This document shows positions 1 to 8,510 of a stretch of 64,000 nucleotides of DNA, one piece after another. The translations under genes were made by a program, and so were the position numbers. The stretch spans positions 1,223,068 to 1,287,067 of the forward strand of contig NZ_VSKL01000001.1 in NCBI RefSeq assembly GCF_008086165.1, given 5' to 3'. The DNA is from Algorimicrobium algoritergicola. Lineage in GTDB: Bacteria; Bacteroidota; Bacteroidia; Flavobacteriales; Flavobacteriaceae. Each line of letters opens with the position of its first letter. Position 1 is the stretch's first letter. The notes below the pieces were generated by a model. The model was not told the origin of the DNA. It saw only the letters and a program-made list of their open reading frames with translations, and made no database searches.

Positions 1-1
1 A

Positions 2-604
2 CATGATGATGCGTTGGTTATGGAAGCTGGCTCAACCAAAGTCGCTATTTGTAAGGCTGTTGAAAACCATCCAAAACGTCGAAATTTTTTAGCAACCCAT
101 CCTATTGCTGGAACGGAGTTTTCTGGACCAAAAGCAGCATTGGAAGGTTTGTTTCAAGGGAAAACAAATATTATTTGCGAAGTAGAGAAAACGGCTTTCA
201 ATTTGCAAGAACGTGCATTAACTATTTTTAAAATTATGGGTATGCGTATTCGGTATATGAATCCGGAAGCACATGATAAGCACATTGCTTATGTATCTCA
301 TTTATCCCATATTAGTGCATTCATGTTAGGGAAAACGGTTATTGAAAAAGAAAAAAATGAACGCGATATTTTTGATATGGCAGGAAGTGGGTTTGCATCT
401 ACAGTGCGATTGGCAAAAAGCTCTCCAGATATGTGGACACCCATTTTTAAGCAAAATAAAACCAATGTTATAGAAACTTTAGATGAATATATTCAAAACT
501 TAACCACGTTTAAAACGTATTTAGAAACGGATCGTTTTGAGGAAATTCACAAAGAAATGTCGGATACAAATTACATTAAAGATATATTAAACGGAATACA
601 ATAA
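2..604 (+). CDS. tyrA: Prephenate dehydrogenase, 5' end outside window
   Basis: Oxidatively decarboxylates prephenate to 4-hydroxyphenylpyruvate with NAD in tyrosine synthesis; cytoplasmic. The frame is open from base 2, so the N-terminal Rossmann fold lies upstream of the window and only about 200 residues are visible. They include the substrate-site motif HPIAGTEFSGP and the preceding MEAGSTK stretch typical of this family, followed by the helical dimerisation domain. The DAHP synthase/chorismate mutase gene follows on the same strand 88 bp downstream, which fits one aromatic amino-acid operon. The identity is secure; the true start cannot be seen. Confidence 0.9.
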   Translation, partial: HDDALVMEAGSTKVAICKAVENHPKRRNFLATHPIAGTEFSGPKAALEGLFQGKTNIICEVEKTAFNLQERALTIFKIMGMRIRYMNPEAHDKHIAYVSHLSHISAFMLGKTVIEKEKNERDIFDMAGSGFASTVRLAKSSPDMWTPIFKQNKTNVIETLDEYIQNLTTFKTYLETDRFEEIHKEMSDTNYIKDILNGIQ

Positions 605-610
605 ATTGAA

Positions 611-647
611 ATCAAATTCCAAAAACTAAAATCCAAAACGGATTTAC
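611..647. repeat. A-rich intergenic repeat, copy 1
   Basis: This A-rich stretch, containing ACTAAAATCC followed by ACGGATTTAC, closely resembles a stretch between groES and groEL (from 38393). It lies between tyrA and the DAHP synthase gene. It may be a degenerate copy of a dispersed intergenic element; two copies in one window are weak evidence. Confidence 0.35.
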
Positions 648-692
648 TTTAAAAGCGATTGGGGTTTGTTTTTCGAAATAAAAAAGAAGATT

Positions 693-1775
693 ATGGAAAA
701 TAAAAAAGAATTAGGAACTTGGTTAAATAACTTCGGATTAGATCATCCGTTAGTAATTGCTGGACCTTGTAGTGCCGAAACGGAAGAACAAGTTTTAAAA
801 ATAGCGCATCAATTAAAAGATACAGATGCAACAGTTTTAAGAGCTGGAATTTGGAAACCACGGACAAGACCTGGGAATTTTGAAGGTGTTGGTGCTTTAG
901 GATTAAAATGGTTACAAAAAGCTAAAGAAGAAACAGGTATGTTGATTGCGACGGAAGTTGCTAACACAAATCACGTGGAATTAGCGTTAAAACATGATGT
1001 TGATGTACTTTGGATTGGTGCGCGAACAACAGTTAGTCCGTTTATTGTTCAAGAAATTGCAGATGCGCTAAAAGGAACGGATAAACCTGTTTTGGTGAAA
1101 AACCCTGTGAATCCAGATTTGGCTTTATGGTTAGGTGCTGTTGAACGTTTCTACACAGCTGATATTAAAAATTTAGGTGTTATACATCGCGGGTTTTCAA
1201 CCTATGAAAAAACACGTTATAGAAATAATCCAGAATGGCAATTACCAATCGATTTGCAACATCGTTTTCCAGATTTACCGCTAATTTTAGATCCATCGCA
1301 TATTGCTGGTCGTCGTGATATTATTTTCGACTTATGTCAAACGGCTCTCGATTTAAATTATGATGGTTTAATGGTAGAAACTCATTTTGATCCAGACAAT
1401 GCGTGGAGTGATGCTGCACAGCAAATTACACCAGCAACGCTTGTTCAATTTATGGACGATTTGAAGATTAGAAAAGAAACAGGTGAAGCCACCGAATTCA
1501 AGAATAAAATCAACACCATGCGAACGCAAATTGATGTGATTGACCATCAGTTAATTGATATGTTAGGCAAGCGTATGAAAGTTGCTGATGATATTGGATC
1601 GCTTAAAAAAGCACATAATGTAGCCGTTTTGCAAACCAAACGTTGGAATGAAATATTAGGTAAGATGATTCTCCAAGGTGAAGAAAAGAATCTTAGCGAA
1701 GAGTTTATTTTACGTGTTTTTAAAGCCGTTCATCAAGAATCCATAAACCATCAGGAAAAAATTATCAAGAAGTAA
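693..1775 (+). CDS. Bifunctional DAHP synthase / chorismate mutase
   Basis: It catalyses the first shikimate-pathway step (phosphoenolpyruvate plus erythrose-4-phosphate to DAHP) and the chorismate-to-prephenate rearrangement. Residues 1-260 form the KDO8P-synthase-like aldolase barrel, with AGPCSAE, RAGIWKPRT, VKNP and DPSHIAGRRD. Residues 270-360 are an AroQ-type chorismate mutase (IDVIDHQLIDMLGKRM). I chose the ATG at 693 because the protein then begins MENKKELGTWL; an upstream TTG in frame would add nine unconvincing residues. Fusing both activities is usual in Flavobacteriia and may allow feedback control through the mutase domain. It sits between tyrA and rsgA. Confidence 0.93.
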   Translation: MENKKELGTWLNNFGLDHPLVIAGPCSAETEEQVLKIAHQLKDTDATVLRAGIWKPRTRPGNFEGVGALGLKWLQKAKEETGMLIATEVANTNHVELALKHDVDVLWIGARTTVSPFIVQEIADALKGTDKPVLVKNPVNPDLALWLGAVERFYTADIKNLGVIHRGFSTYEKTRYRNNPEWQLPIDLQHRFPDLPLILDPSHIAGRRDIIFDLCQTALDLNYDGLMVETHFDPDNAWSDAAQQITPATLVQFMDDLKIRKETGEATEFKNKINTMRTQIDVIDHQLIDMLGKRMKVADDIGSLKKAHNVAVLQTKRWNEILGKMILQGEEKNLSEEFILRVFKAVHQESINHQEKIIKK

Positions 1776-1822
1776 TTCATGTGTTTTTTTTCCGATTAAT
1801 TTTTCGCTATAAATTAATATCG

Positions 1823-1830
1823 CATCTTTG
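1823..1830 (+). promoter_or_regulatory. -7-like box abutting rsgA
   Basis: CATCTTTG differs by one base from the Bacteroidota TAnnTTTG -7 box. Only five bases separate it from the rsgA ATG, so transcription would start at or next to the start codon. Confidence 0.45.
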
Positions 1831-1835
1831 TAATA

Positions 1836-2786
1836 ATGACAGGAATCGTTTATAAATCTACAGGAAGTTGGTACACCGTGAAAACGGATTTAGGTGCCGT
1901 TTACCCATGTCGTATTAAGGGTAAATTTCGAATGAAAGGAATCAAGAGCACCAATCCGGTAGCTGTTGGTGATCGTGTGGATTTTGATCTGGATTATGAC
2001 AATAACGAAGAACCTGTTGGTGTGATTACCGTGATTCACGATCGGAAAAATTATATTGTTCGAAAATCGGTTAACCTATCCAAGCAAACCCATATAATTG
2101 CCGCCAATATTGACCAGGTTTTTTTATTGATAACTATTGATAATCCACCAACATTTACCAGTTTTATCGACCGGTTTTTGGTGACGGCTGAAGCGTATTC
2201 CATCAAAACAGTTCTACTTTTTAATAAAGTAGATACCTATGATGAAGACACGTTGAATGAGGTGAAATATCTAGCACATGTGTATCGAAAAATTGGATAT
2301 GAATGTATCGGTATTTCGGCAACAACCGGAAAAAATATTGAAAAGGTTAAAGATTTAATGACTGGGAAGGTTAGCATGTTTGCTGGACATTCAGGAGTTG
2401 GAAAATCTACTTTAGTCAATGCCATTGAGCCTGAATTGGATTTGAAAACTAAAGCCATTTCAACGCAACATTCGCAAGGGCAACACACAACGACTTTTGC
2501 TGAAATGTTCGATTTAAGTTTTGATGCTAAAATTATTGACACGCCAGGAATTAAAGGCTTTGGTGTGGTAGATATGGATAAGGAAGAAATTAGTGATTAT
2601 TTTCCAGAGTTTTTCGCTTTAAAACAAGACTGCAAGTTTAATAATTGTATTCATGTTGAAGAACCACAATGTGCTGTTAAAGATGCCTTGGAAGCTAATG
2701 AAGTTGCTGCATCGCGTTACCGAAGTTACCTACAAATTCTAGAAGGTGATGAAGATCATTTCCGAACAGAAGAATGGATGAAATAA
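1836..2786 (+). CDS. rsgA: Ribosome small-subunit-dependent GTPase RsgA
   Basis: A circularly permuted GTPase that checks late 30S subunit assembly. The 316-residue protein shows an N-terminal OB fold (about residues 1-75), then G4 (NKVD), the P-loop GHSGVGKS, DTPG (G3) and a C-terminal zinc knuckle (CKFNNCIH followed by a further Cys) in the permuted order diagnostic of the family. The length is normal. It stands alone between the DAHP synthase gene and dtd, with its own probable promoter immediately upstream, implying a very short or absent leader. Confidence 0.95.
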   Translation: MTGIVYKSTGSWYTVKTDLGAVYPCRIKGKFRMKGIKSTNPVAVGDRVDFDLDYDNNEEPVGVITVIHDRKNYIVRKSVNLSKQTHIIAANIDQVFLLITIDNPPTFTSFIDRFLVTAEAYSIKTVLLFNKVDTYDEDTLNEVKYLAHVYRKIGYECIGISATTGKNIEKVKDLMTGKVSMFAGHSGVGKSTLVNAIEPELDLKTKAISTQHSQGQHTTTFAEMFDLSFDAKIIDTPGIKGFGVVDMDKEEISDYFPEFFALKQDCKFNNCIHVEEPQCAVKDALEANEVAASRYRSYLQILEGDEDHFRTEEWMK

Positions 2787-2835
2787 TTTCTAAAAACTGA
2801 TAAATAATATCCCCAAAAGTTAATTTCTTATTTAG

Positions 2836-3288
2836 ATGAAAGCAGTTATTCAAAGGGTTTCTCAAGCAAGTGTTACAATTAATGATAAGAAAGTAGCGTC
2901 CATAAATTCTGGTTTATTGGTGTTATTAGGCATTGTAAATGCCGATACAGCCGAAGATATTACATGGCTTTCCAATAAAATTGTGAATATGCGTATTTTT
3001 CAAGATGCAGAAGGCGTCATGAACAATTCCATATTAGATAATCAAGGGGATGTTATTGTAGTCAGTCAATTTACTTTACATGCCAATACTAAAAAAGGCA
3101 ACAGACCCAGTTATATAAAAGCAGCAAAGCCAGATGTGGCTATTCCGTTGTATCAGGATTTTATTAAGCAAATAGAGGCTGATTTAGGGAAGCACATTCA
3201 AACGGGTGAATTTGGTGGAGATATGCAAGTCGCATTAATTAATGATGGACCTGTTACAATTATTATGGATACTAAAAACAAAGACTAA
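2836..3288 (+). CDS. dtd: D-aminoacyl-tRNA deacylase
   Basis: It hydrolyses D-amino acids, and glycine mischarged on tRNA-Ala, from tRNA, recycling tRNA in the cytoplasm. All 150 residues match the DTD family: N-terminal MKAVIQRVSQASVTI, the catalytic-groove SQFTL motif, GNRPSY, and the cross-subunit NDGPVT motif that excludes L-substrates. The stop codon overlaps the ATG of the MazG-like gene by one base (TAATG), indicating translational coupling. Confidence 0.95.
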   Translation: MKAVIQRVSQASVTINDKKVASINSGLLVLLGIVNADTAEDITWLSNKIVNMRIFQDAEGVMNNSILDNQGDVIVVSQFTLHANTKKGNRPSYIKAAKPDVAIPLYQDFIKQIEADLGKHIQTGEFGGDMQVALINDGPVTIIMDTKNKD

Positions 3289-3614
3289 TGAATATTGAAA
3301 ATGCACAATTAGCCGTTGATGAATGGATAAAAGAACATGGCGTTCGGTATTTTAACGAGTTGACCAATATGGCACAACTAACTGAAGAAGTTGGGGAAGT
3401 TGCTCGAATTATTGCCCGTCGTTATGGTGAACAAAGCGAAAAAGAAAGCGATAAAAATAAAGATTTAGGCGAAGAATTAGCCGATGTCGTTTTTGTGGTT
3501 TTATGTTTAGCAAATCAAACGGGTATTGACTTGCAAGCTGCTTTCGATAAAAAATTAGATATCAAAACGAAACGCGACCATGAGCGTCATCAAAATAATC
3601 CGAAGTTGAAATAA
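3288..3614 (+). CDS. MazG-like nucleotide pyrophosphohydrolase
   Basis: A 108-residue all-alpha NTP pyrophosphatase of the MazG superfamily. The metal-binding acidic clusters are visible as LTEEVGEVARI and, later, LGEELADVVF, arranged as EExxE and ExxD. Single-domain members remove aberrant nucleotides; the exact substrate cannot be read from sequence. It is coupled to dtd by a one-base overlap, so the two form a small quality-control operon. Confidence 0.88.
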   Translation: MNIENAQLAVDEWIKEHGVRYFNELTNMAQLTEEVGEVARIIARRYGEQSEKESDKNKDLGEELADVVFVVLCLANQTGIDLQAAFDKKLDIKTKRDHERHQNNPKLK

Positions 3615-3678
3615 TGTAATTGTTTTGTAATAAGTGACGGTTATGATTTTGTATGTAGATTAATTTTATCAATATGTT

Positions 3679-3691
3679 GCTCCTCCGGAGC
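3679..3691. repeat. GCTCCTCCGGAGC palindrome, copy 1
   Basis: A near-perfect 13-base palindrome preceded by AATATGTT. Copy 2 lies 51 bp downstream with similar flanks. It resembles the short GC-rich intergenic palindromes (REP-like) scattered through AT-rich Bacteroidota genomes. Confidence 0.6.
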
Positions 3692-3729
3692 TTTTAACCT
3701 GCAAATAATGCAAGTGCTATTAATATATC

Positions 3730-3742
3730 GCTCCTCTGGAGC
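3730..3742. repeat. GCTCCTCTGGAGC palindrome, copy 2
   Basis: The second copy of the REP-like palindrome, with a single C-to-T change in the centre. It is preceded by AATATATC and followed directly by the aroA -7 box, so it could act on aroA transcription or simply be a passenger. Confidence 0.6.
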
Positions 3743-3743
3743 A

Positions 3744-3751
3744 TAAATTTG
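3744..3751 (+). promoter_or_regulatory. -7 box of aroA
   Basis: TAAATTTG matches the Bacteroidota TAnnTTTG box exactly and lies eight bases before the aroA ATG. No TTG is seen at the usual upstream distance, where the REP-like palindrome sits instead. Confidence 0.5.
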
Positions 3752-3759
3752 TTAAATTA

Positions 3760-4989
3760 ATGAACCTCATACTTCAAAAATCAGTAATCAAAAGTCAGCA
3801 ATCTCCAATCAACATCACAGGTTCAAAAAGTGAATCCAACAGATTGTTATTGCTACAAGCTTTGTATCCTGAAATTCGGATTCGTAATTTATCAAATTCA
3901 GACGATACGGTTTTTATGGCAAAAGCTTTGTCTAGCCATTCCAATTCAATTGATGTGCATCACGCTGGAACAGCCATGCGGTTTTTAACCGCTTATTTTG
4001 CGGTTCAAGAAAACCGAACGGTTACTATAACAGGTTCCGAGCGCATGAAAGAACGGCCCATTCAAATTCTGGTTGATGCTTTAAATCAATTAGGTGCAAA
4101 TGTTTCTTATCTTGAAAATCCAGGGTTTCCACCTTTGCAAATAGAAGGTCAGAAACTAACTAAAAATCAAGTGACTATTAAAGCAGGTGTGAGTAGTCAA
4201 TATATTTCGGCTTTATTACTCATTGGATCTAAATTGGAGAATGGACTGCATGTAACGTTAGATGGAGAAATTACGTCCATTCCATATATAAAAATGACGC
4301 TTCAACTATTGAATCAAATTGGTGTGGAAACCTCTTTTGAAAAGAATCTCATTCAAATTAAACCATTAAAAGAATTAAAGGAAAGGGAATTAACTGTTGA
4401 AAGCGATTGGTCTTCAGCTTCCTATTTTTACAGTTTAATAGCTTTAAGTACCATAGAAACTGAAATTTCTTTAACATCCTATAAAATGGATAGTTTGCAA
4501 GGCGATTCTGTTTTAGCCGAAATTTACAAACAATTTGGTGTATCAACATCTTTTCATGAGAATCGCATCACACTAAAAAAAGTAGCCGGAATAAATTCTT
4601 CTGTAGAAATAAAATTAGATTTAGTTAACGCACCAGATATTGCCCAAACTATTGCTGTTTCCTGCTTCGGTTTAGGAATAGCGTGTCACTTAACAGGTTT
4701 ACACACGCTCAAAATTAAAGAAACGGATCGGTTAGTGGCTTTAAAAACAGAATTAGAAAAATTAGGCGCTACTGTAATTATTACGGAAGATAATTTGCAA
4801 TTAAAAGCAACGTCCACCATAAAAAAAGATATTGCCATAGATACCTACAACGATCATAGAATGGCTATGGCTTTTGCACCATTAGCATTAAAAACAGACT
4901 TGGTTATTCATGACGCTGGCGTGGTTTCAAAATCATATCCGTCATTTTGGAACGACTTGAAAGCCACTGGAATTAGGCTATCTGAATAA
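3760..4989 (+). CDS. aroA: 3-phosphoshikimate 1-carboxyvinyltransferase (EPSP synthase)
   Basis: It transfers the enolpyruvyl group of PEP to shikimate-3-phosphate, the sixth shikimate step, in the cytoplasm. The 409-residue product shows the family signatures GSKSESNRLLLL, HAGTAMRFLTAYF, TGSERMKERP and, near the end, YNDHRMAMAFA. The N-terminus is short compared with enterobacterial AroA, as is common in this phylum. The leader holds two REP-like palindromes and a -7 box; queA follows with its own promoter. Confidence 0.94.
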   Translation: MNLILQKSVIKSQQSPINITGSKSESNRLLLLQALYPEIRIRNLSNSDDTVFMAKALSSHSNSIDVHHAGTAMRFLTAYFAVQENRTVTITGSERMKERPIQILVDALNQLGANVSYLENPGFPPLQIEGQKLTKNQVTIKAGVSSQYISALLLIGSKLENGLHVTLDGEITSIPYIKMTLQLLNQIGVETSFEKNLIQIKPLKELKERELTVESDWSSASYFYSLIALSTIETEISLTSYKMDSLQGDSVLAEIYKQFGVSTSFHENRITLKKVAGINSSVEIKLDLVNAPDIAQTIAVSCFGLGIACHLTGLHTLKIKETDRLVALKTELEKLGATVIITEDNLQLKATSTIKKDIAIDTYNDHRMAMAFAPLALKTDLVIHDAGVVSKSYPSFWNDLKATGIRLSE

Positions 4990-5004
4990 TAAATGGCTAA
5001 ATAC

Positions 5005-5036
5005 TTGACAACGCCTACTTTCAGGTTGTATATTTG
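5005..5036 (+). promoter_or_regulatory. queA promoter (TTG / TATATTTG)
   Basis: TTGAC at 5005-5009 and TATATTTG at 5029-5036 are separated by spacing close to that of Bacteroidota primary-sigma promoters. The queA start codon at 5091 lies about 50 bases downstream. Confidence 0.65.
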
Positions 5037-5090
5037 CAACCTTTGCGAGTAAAATTATTAACTTCTAAAACATATACGTCTATCAAAAAA

Positions 5091-6140
5091 ATGAAATTAT
5101 CGCATTTTAACTTCGAGTTACCTGAGGAGTTATTAGCGGAATATCCTTCTGAAAACAGGGATGAGTCACGTTTAATGGTATTAAACAGAAAAGATCAAAC
5201 GATCGAACACAAAATGTTTAAAGATATTATCGATTATTTTGAAGAAGATGATGTCATGATTTTAAACGACACCAAAGTTTTTCCAGCTAGACTATATGGA
5301 AATAAGGAGAAAACCGGTGCGCGGATTGAAGTGTTTTTATTGCGTGAGTTAAATGAAGAACAACGCCTTTGGGATGTGTTGGTAGATCCAGCTAGAAAAA
5401 TCCGTATTGGTAATAAATTGTATTTCGGTGAAGGCGAATCTTTAGTTGCTGAAGTCATTGATAATACCACCTCTAGAGGTAGAACACTTCGTTTTTTATA
5501 TGATGGTTCTTATAGAGATTTCAGAGTAAAATTAACAGAGCTTGGAGAAACACCACTTCCAAAATACATCAAGCGTGAAGTGGAGCCGGAAGATGAAGAG
5601 CGTTACCAAACTATTTTTGCTAAAAATGAAGGTGCTGTAGCAGCTCCAACAGCTGGTTTACATTTCTCGAGACATTTATTAAAGCGTTTAGAAATTAAAG
5701 GTGTTAAGTTTGCGGATGTAACCTTGCATGTTGGTTTAGGAACGTTTAACCCTGTTGAGGTTGAAGATTTATCCAAGCATAAAATGGATAGTGAAGAAAT
5801 CATTATTAAGAAGCCGACAACGGAAATTATTAATAAAGCGATTAAAGAGAAAAGACGTATTTGTGCAGTTGGTACAACGGCTATGCGATCTGTAGAAAGT
5901 GCTGTTTCGTCTAGTGGAACCTTGAATGAATTTGATGGCTGGTCCAATAAATTTATTTTCCCACCTTACGATTTTAGTATCGCAAATTGTATGATTACCA
6001 ATTTCCACACACCAAAATCAACACTTTTAATGATGGCTTCAGCTTTTGCTGGTCATGAATTTATTAAGAAAGCGTATGATGAGGCTGTTAAAGAAAAGTA
6101 CAAATTTTATAGCTATGGTGATGCCATGCTAATTATATAA
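5091..6140 (+). CDS. queA: S-adenosylmethionine:tRNA ribosyltransferase-isomerase
   Basis: It transfers and isomerises the ribosyl moiety of SAM onto preQ1-tRNA, giving epoxyqueuosine at wobble position 34. The 349-residue protein begins [19 protein letters not shown], the standard N-terminus, and carries APTAGLHF, a hallmark of QueA. The frame stays open 19 codons further upstream, but that extension overlaps the promoter, so the ATG at 5091 is preferred. A strong terminator follows. No preQ1 riboswitch is recognisable in the leader. Confidence 0.95.
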   Translation: MKLSHFNFELPEELLAEYPSENRDESRLMVLNRKDQTIEHKMFKDIIDYFEEDDVMILNDTKVFPARLYGNKEKTGARIEVFLLRELNEEQRLWDVLVDPARKIRIGNKLYFGEGESLVAEVIDNTTSRGRTLRFLYDGSYRDFRVKLTELGETPLPKYIKREVEPEDEERYQTIFAKNEGAVAAPTAGLHFSRHLLKRLEIKGVKFADVTLHVGLGTFNPVEVEDLSKHKMDSEEIIIKKPTTEIINKAIKEKRRICAVGTTAMRSVESAVSSSGTLNEFDGWSNKFIFPPYDFSIANCMITNFHTPKSTLLMMASAFAGHEFIKKAYDEAVKEKYKFYSYGDAMLII

Positions 6141-6151
6141 TAAACATGTTT

Positions 6152-6179
6152 AAAAGCCTTGTTTTTACAAGGCTTTTTT
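6152..6179 (+). terminator. Rho-independent terminator after queA
   Basis: The stem AAAAGCCTTG / CAAGGCTTTT encloses a six-base loop and is followed by a T run. Confidence 0.85.
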
Positions 6180-6210
6180 ATTTTATTTTTTTACGTTTTA
6201 TAGATCTTAT

Positions 6211-7251
6211 ATGAGTGATAAAAAAGACATACGCGCTTTAACCAAAGACCAATTGCGAGGCTTTTTTGAAAAAGAAGGTGATCAAGCATTTCGTGGTAAT
6301 CAGGTTTATGAATGGCTTTGGAGTAAATCGGCACATACCTTCGCCGATATGACCAACTTGTCCAAAGAAACACGTGCTATGCTTGAAAACAACTTTGTTA
6401 TTAATCATATTAAGGTGGATGACATGCAAAGGAGTAGTGATGGCACGATTAAAAATGCTGTTAAGCTACATGATGGGTTAATTGTGGAATCGGTTTTAAT
6501 ACCTACTAAAACGCGTACAACGGCTTGTGTATCTAGTCAGGTTGGTTGTAGTTTGGATTGCTTGTTTTGTGCTACGTCTCGTTTAAAACGTATGCGTAAT
6601 TTAAACCCGGATGAAATTTATGACCAGGTGGTTGCTATTGATAGAGAAAGTCGTTTATATCATGACAGGCCGTTAAGTAATATTGTGTTTATGGGAATGG
6701 GTGAACCGCTTATGAACTATAATAATGTACTGAAAGCCATTGATAAAATTACATCACCTGAAGGTTTAGGTATGTCGCCAAAACGCATTGTGGTGTCCAC
6801 ATCAGGTGTGCCTAAGATGATTAAAAAAATGGCAGATGAAAAGGTTAAATTTAAATTAGCCGTTTCCTTACATTCTGCTATTGATGAGGTTCGAACCACT
6901 ATTATGCCCTTTAATGCTACGTTTCCATTAAAAGATTTACGTGAAGCTTTGGAGTATTGGTATGCCCAGACAAAAAATAGAATTACCTATGAGTATGTGG
7001 TTTGGAAAGGAATTAATGATCAGAAAAAGGATGTAGATGCCTTAATAGAATTCTGCAAGTTTGCGCCTAGTAAGGTGAATTTAATTGAGTACAACCCAAT
7101 TGATGATGGTATGTTTCAACAAGCACATGATGAAGCTATTGATATGTATGTAAACATGCTAGAAAAAAATAATATTACAGTTACCGTAAGGCGTTCACGA
7201 GGTAAAGATATTGATGCCGCTTGTGGGCAGTTAGCCAATAAGAGTTCATAA
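6211..7251 (+). CDS. rlmN: 23S rRNA A2503 / tRNA A37 C2-methyltransferase RlmN
   Basis: A radical-SAM enzyme that methylates C2 of adenine 2503 in 23S rRNA and A37 of some tRNAs. The 346-residue protein has the cluster-binding CX3CX2C motif (CSLDCLFC), the glycine-rich GMGEPL SAM motif and a C-terminal Cys in AACGQL matching the resolving cysteine of the family. The length is typical. It is a single gene between two hairpin terminators. Confidence 0.95.
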   Translation: MSDKKDIRALTKDQLRGFFEKEGDQAFRGNQVYEWLWSKSAHTFADMTNLSKETRAMLENNFVINHIKVDDMQRSSDGTIKNAVKLHDGLIVESVLIPTKTRTTACVSSQVGCSLDCLFCATSRLKRMRNLNPDEIYDQVVAIDRESRLYHDRPLSNIVFMGMGEPLMNYNNVLKAIDKITSPEGLGMSPKRIVVSTSGVPKMIKKMADEKVKFKLAVSLHSAIDEVRTTIMPFNATFPLKDLREALEYWYAQTKNRITYEYVVWKGINDQKKDVDALIEFCKFAPSKVNLIEYNPIDDGMFQQAHDEAIDMYVNMLEKNNITVTVRRSRGKDIDAACGQLANKSS

Positions 7252-7283
7252 AAAAAGGCTACTTAATTATAAGTAGCCTTTTT
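7252..7283. terminator. Bidirectional terminator, rlmN / surface protein
   Basis: The stem AAAAAGGCTACTT / AAGTAGCCTTTTT lies between two convergent genes and has A and T tracts suited to both directions. Confidence 0.85.
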
Positions 7284-7306
7284 AATTTAATAGTAGTTAT
7301 TTATAA

Positions 7307-8206
7307 TTATTCAATAACCACTTTCTTTCTTTTTTGTGCGTTAGAATTCGCATCTGTAACCTCTACAATATAAATTCCAGAAGCTAAATTACCAGCATCA
7401 ATGTTTTGAGATTCTAAACGTGTATTTCCGTTAAGAACTTCTTGTCCTGCAATATTCAATATGCGATAGTTAGCCTCTCCTTGAAGATTAGAAATGGTTA
7501 CTACTTTGTCTTTACAACCGATAAACATGGAATTTAAAGCAAATTCGTCCGTGCTTAATAAAGATGTGTCAACCGAAAAATCATCAATCATAAATCCAAA
7601 TTGATCGTTAGATATACAGTTTATACTAAAGTAAACAGCAGTGTCGTCGTAAGTTGAAGGTAAGCTGGCAGTGAATTGTCTCCATGTATTGTCGTTTGGC
7701 GGAACACTTTCTGGATTCGCAGAAATAATTGTAAAGCTAGCTGGTGACGTATCTGTGGTAGATATGCCTACAGTAAACATTTCTTCTGAATACGTTGCAT
7801 CACATGCTTTATACCAAAAAGAAACAGTATTTCCACTGGCTGCTAATGTTACTTGAGGAGATATTAGCCAGTCGTTATTCACAACGCCTCCAGCAGGTAC
7901 AGCAGCAAAACAAACCATTCCTTTGGTGCTATTGTACCCTTCCCAGTTGCTCGTAGCTGAAGAGGTTAAAGGAGGTGTCGTAGCTGTGTAATTAAATACT
8001 TGAAATGATTTTGCACTTGCGCTTTCAGGAAACGTTACACCATTGAAACCATATGTAGGTAATCCGTCTACATCAATTAAAGTCCATGATCCTACACCAG
8101 TAATAGCAAAATCTGTATAAGATTCAAAATCATCTTCAAACAAATTTGTTTGAGCACTCAACGAGTAGCAAATTAATAAGCTTAATAGTAAAGTAATTTT
8201 TTTCAT
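7307..8206 (-). CDS. Secreted protein: choice-of-anchor J plus type IX sorting tail
   Basis: A 299-residue exported protein. Residues 1-18 form a signal peptide (MKKITLLLSLLICYSLSAQ). Residues about 22-215 look like a jelly-roll choice-of-anchor J (cleaved-adhesin type) domain with repeated W and F positions. The last 75 residues have the features of a type A type IX sorting domain: NLQGEANYRILNIAGQEV, then GNLASGIYIVEV and a basic end. It would cross the outer membrane through the Gld/Spr machinery partly encoded in this window. The ligand is unknown. No consensus promoter is visible upstream. Confidence 0.85.
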   Translation of the reverse strand: MKKITLLLSLLICYSLSAQTNLFEDDFESYTDFAITGVGSWTLIDVDGLPTYGFNGVTFPESASAKSFQVFNYTATTPPLTSSATSNWEGYNSTKGMVCFAAVPAGGVVNNDWLISPQVTLAASGNTVSFWYKACDATYSEEMFTVGISTTDTSPASFTIISANPESVPPNDNTWRQFTASLPSTYDDTAVYFSINCISNDQFGFMIDDFSVDTSLLSTDEFALNSMFIGCKDKVVTISNLQGEANYRILNIAGQEVLNGNTRLESQNIDAGNLASGIYIVEVTDANSNAQKRKKVVIE

Positions 8207-8510
8207 AATATTATAATTTTCGAGATTAATATATAAAAATACAAAATTTTAATTATTTAAGCGATTTTCGTACGATTTTAACATGTCACCTAATTTGTAG
8301 TTATATCATGTTAGTGTTTATGCAGTTCTTTCAATTACGTCATTATTTCAATAATCCTAATGGCTGTTTGCAATTAGTAGAACATGGAAACCATGGTATA
8401 GCTTATTATCTGATTTAATAGTAAATGTTTGAAGTTTGCAGATAAAAGTCCATAAAAAAAGCGCTACTTTAATTAAAAAGTAGCGCTTTTATGTTTAATT
8501 AAAATAGTCG
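8207..8510. other. Gene-free stretch between two surface-protein genes
   Basis: This AT-rich spacer holds the terminator of the upstream minus-strand gene (8456-8490). I see no convincing open frame, RNA gene or TAnnTTTG promoter for the gene ending at 7307. Confidence 0.6.
8456..8490 (-). terminator. Terminator after second surface-protein gene
   Basis: The stem AAAAGCGCTACTTT / AAAGTAGCGCTTTT has a T tract when read on the minus strand. It follows the stop codon at 8511. Confidence 0.85.

Noticed and set aside
5037..5090. preQ1 riboswitch before queA
   Set aside because: The leader is about 50 bases after a clear promoter and shows no preQ1 aptamer stem.
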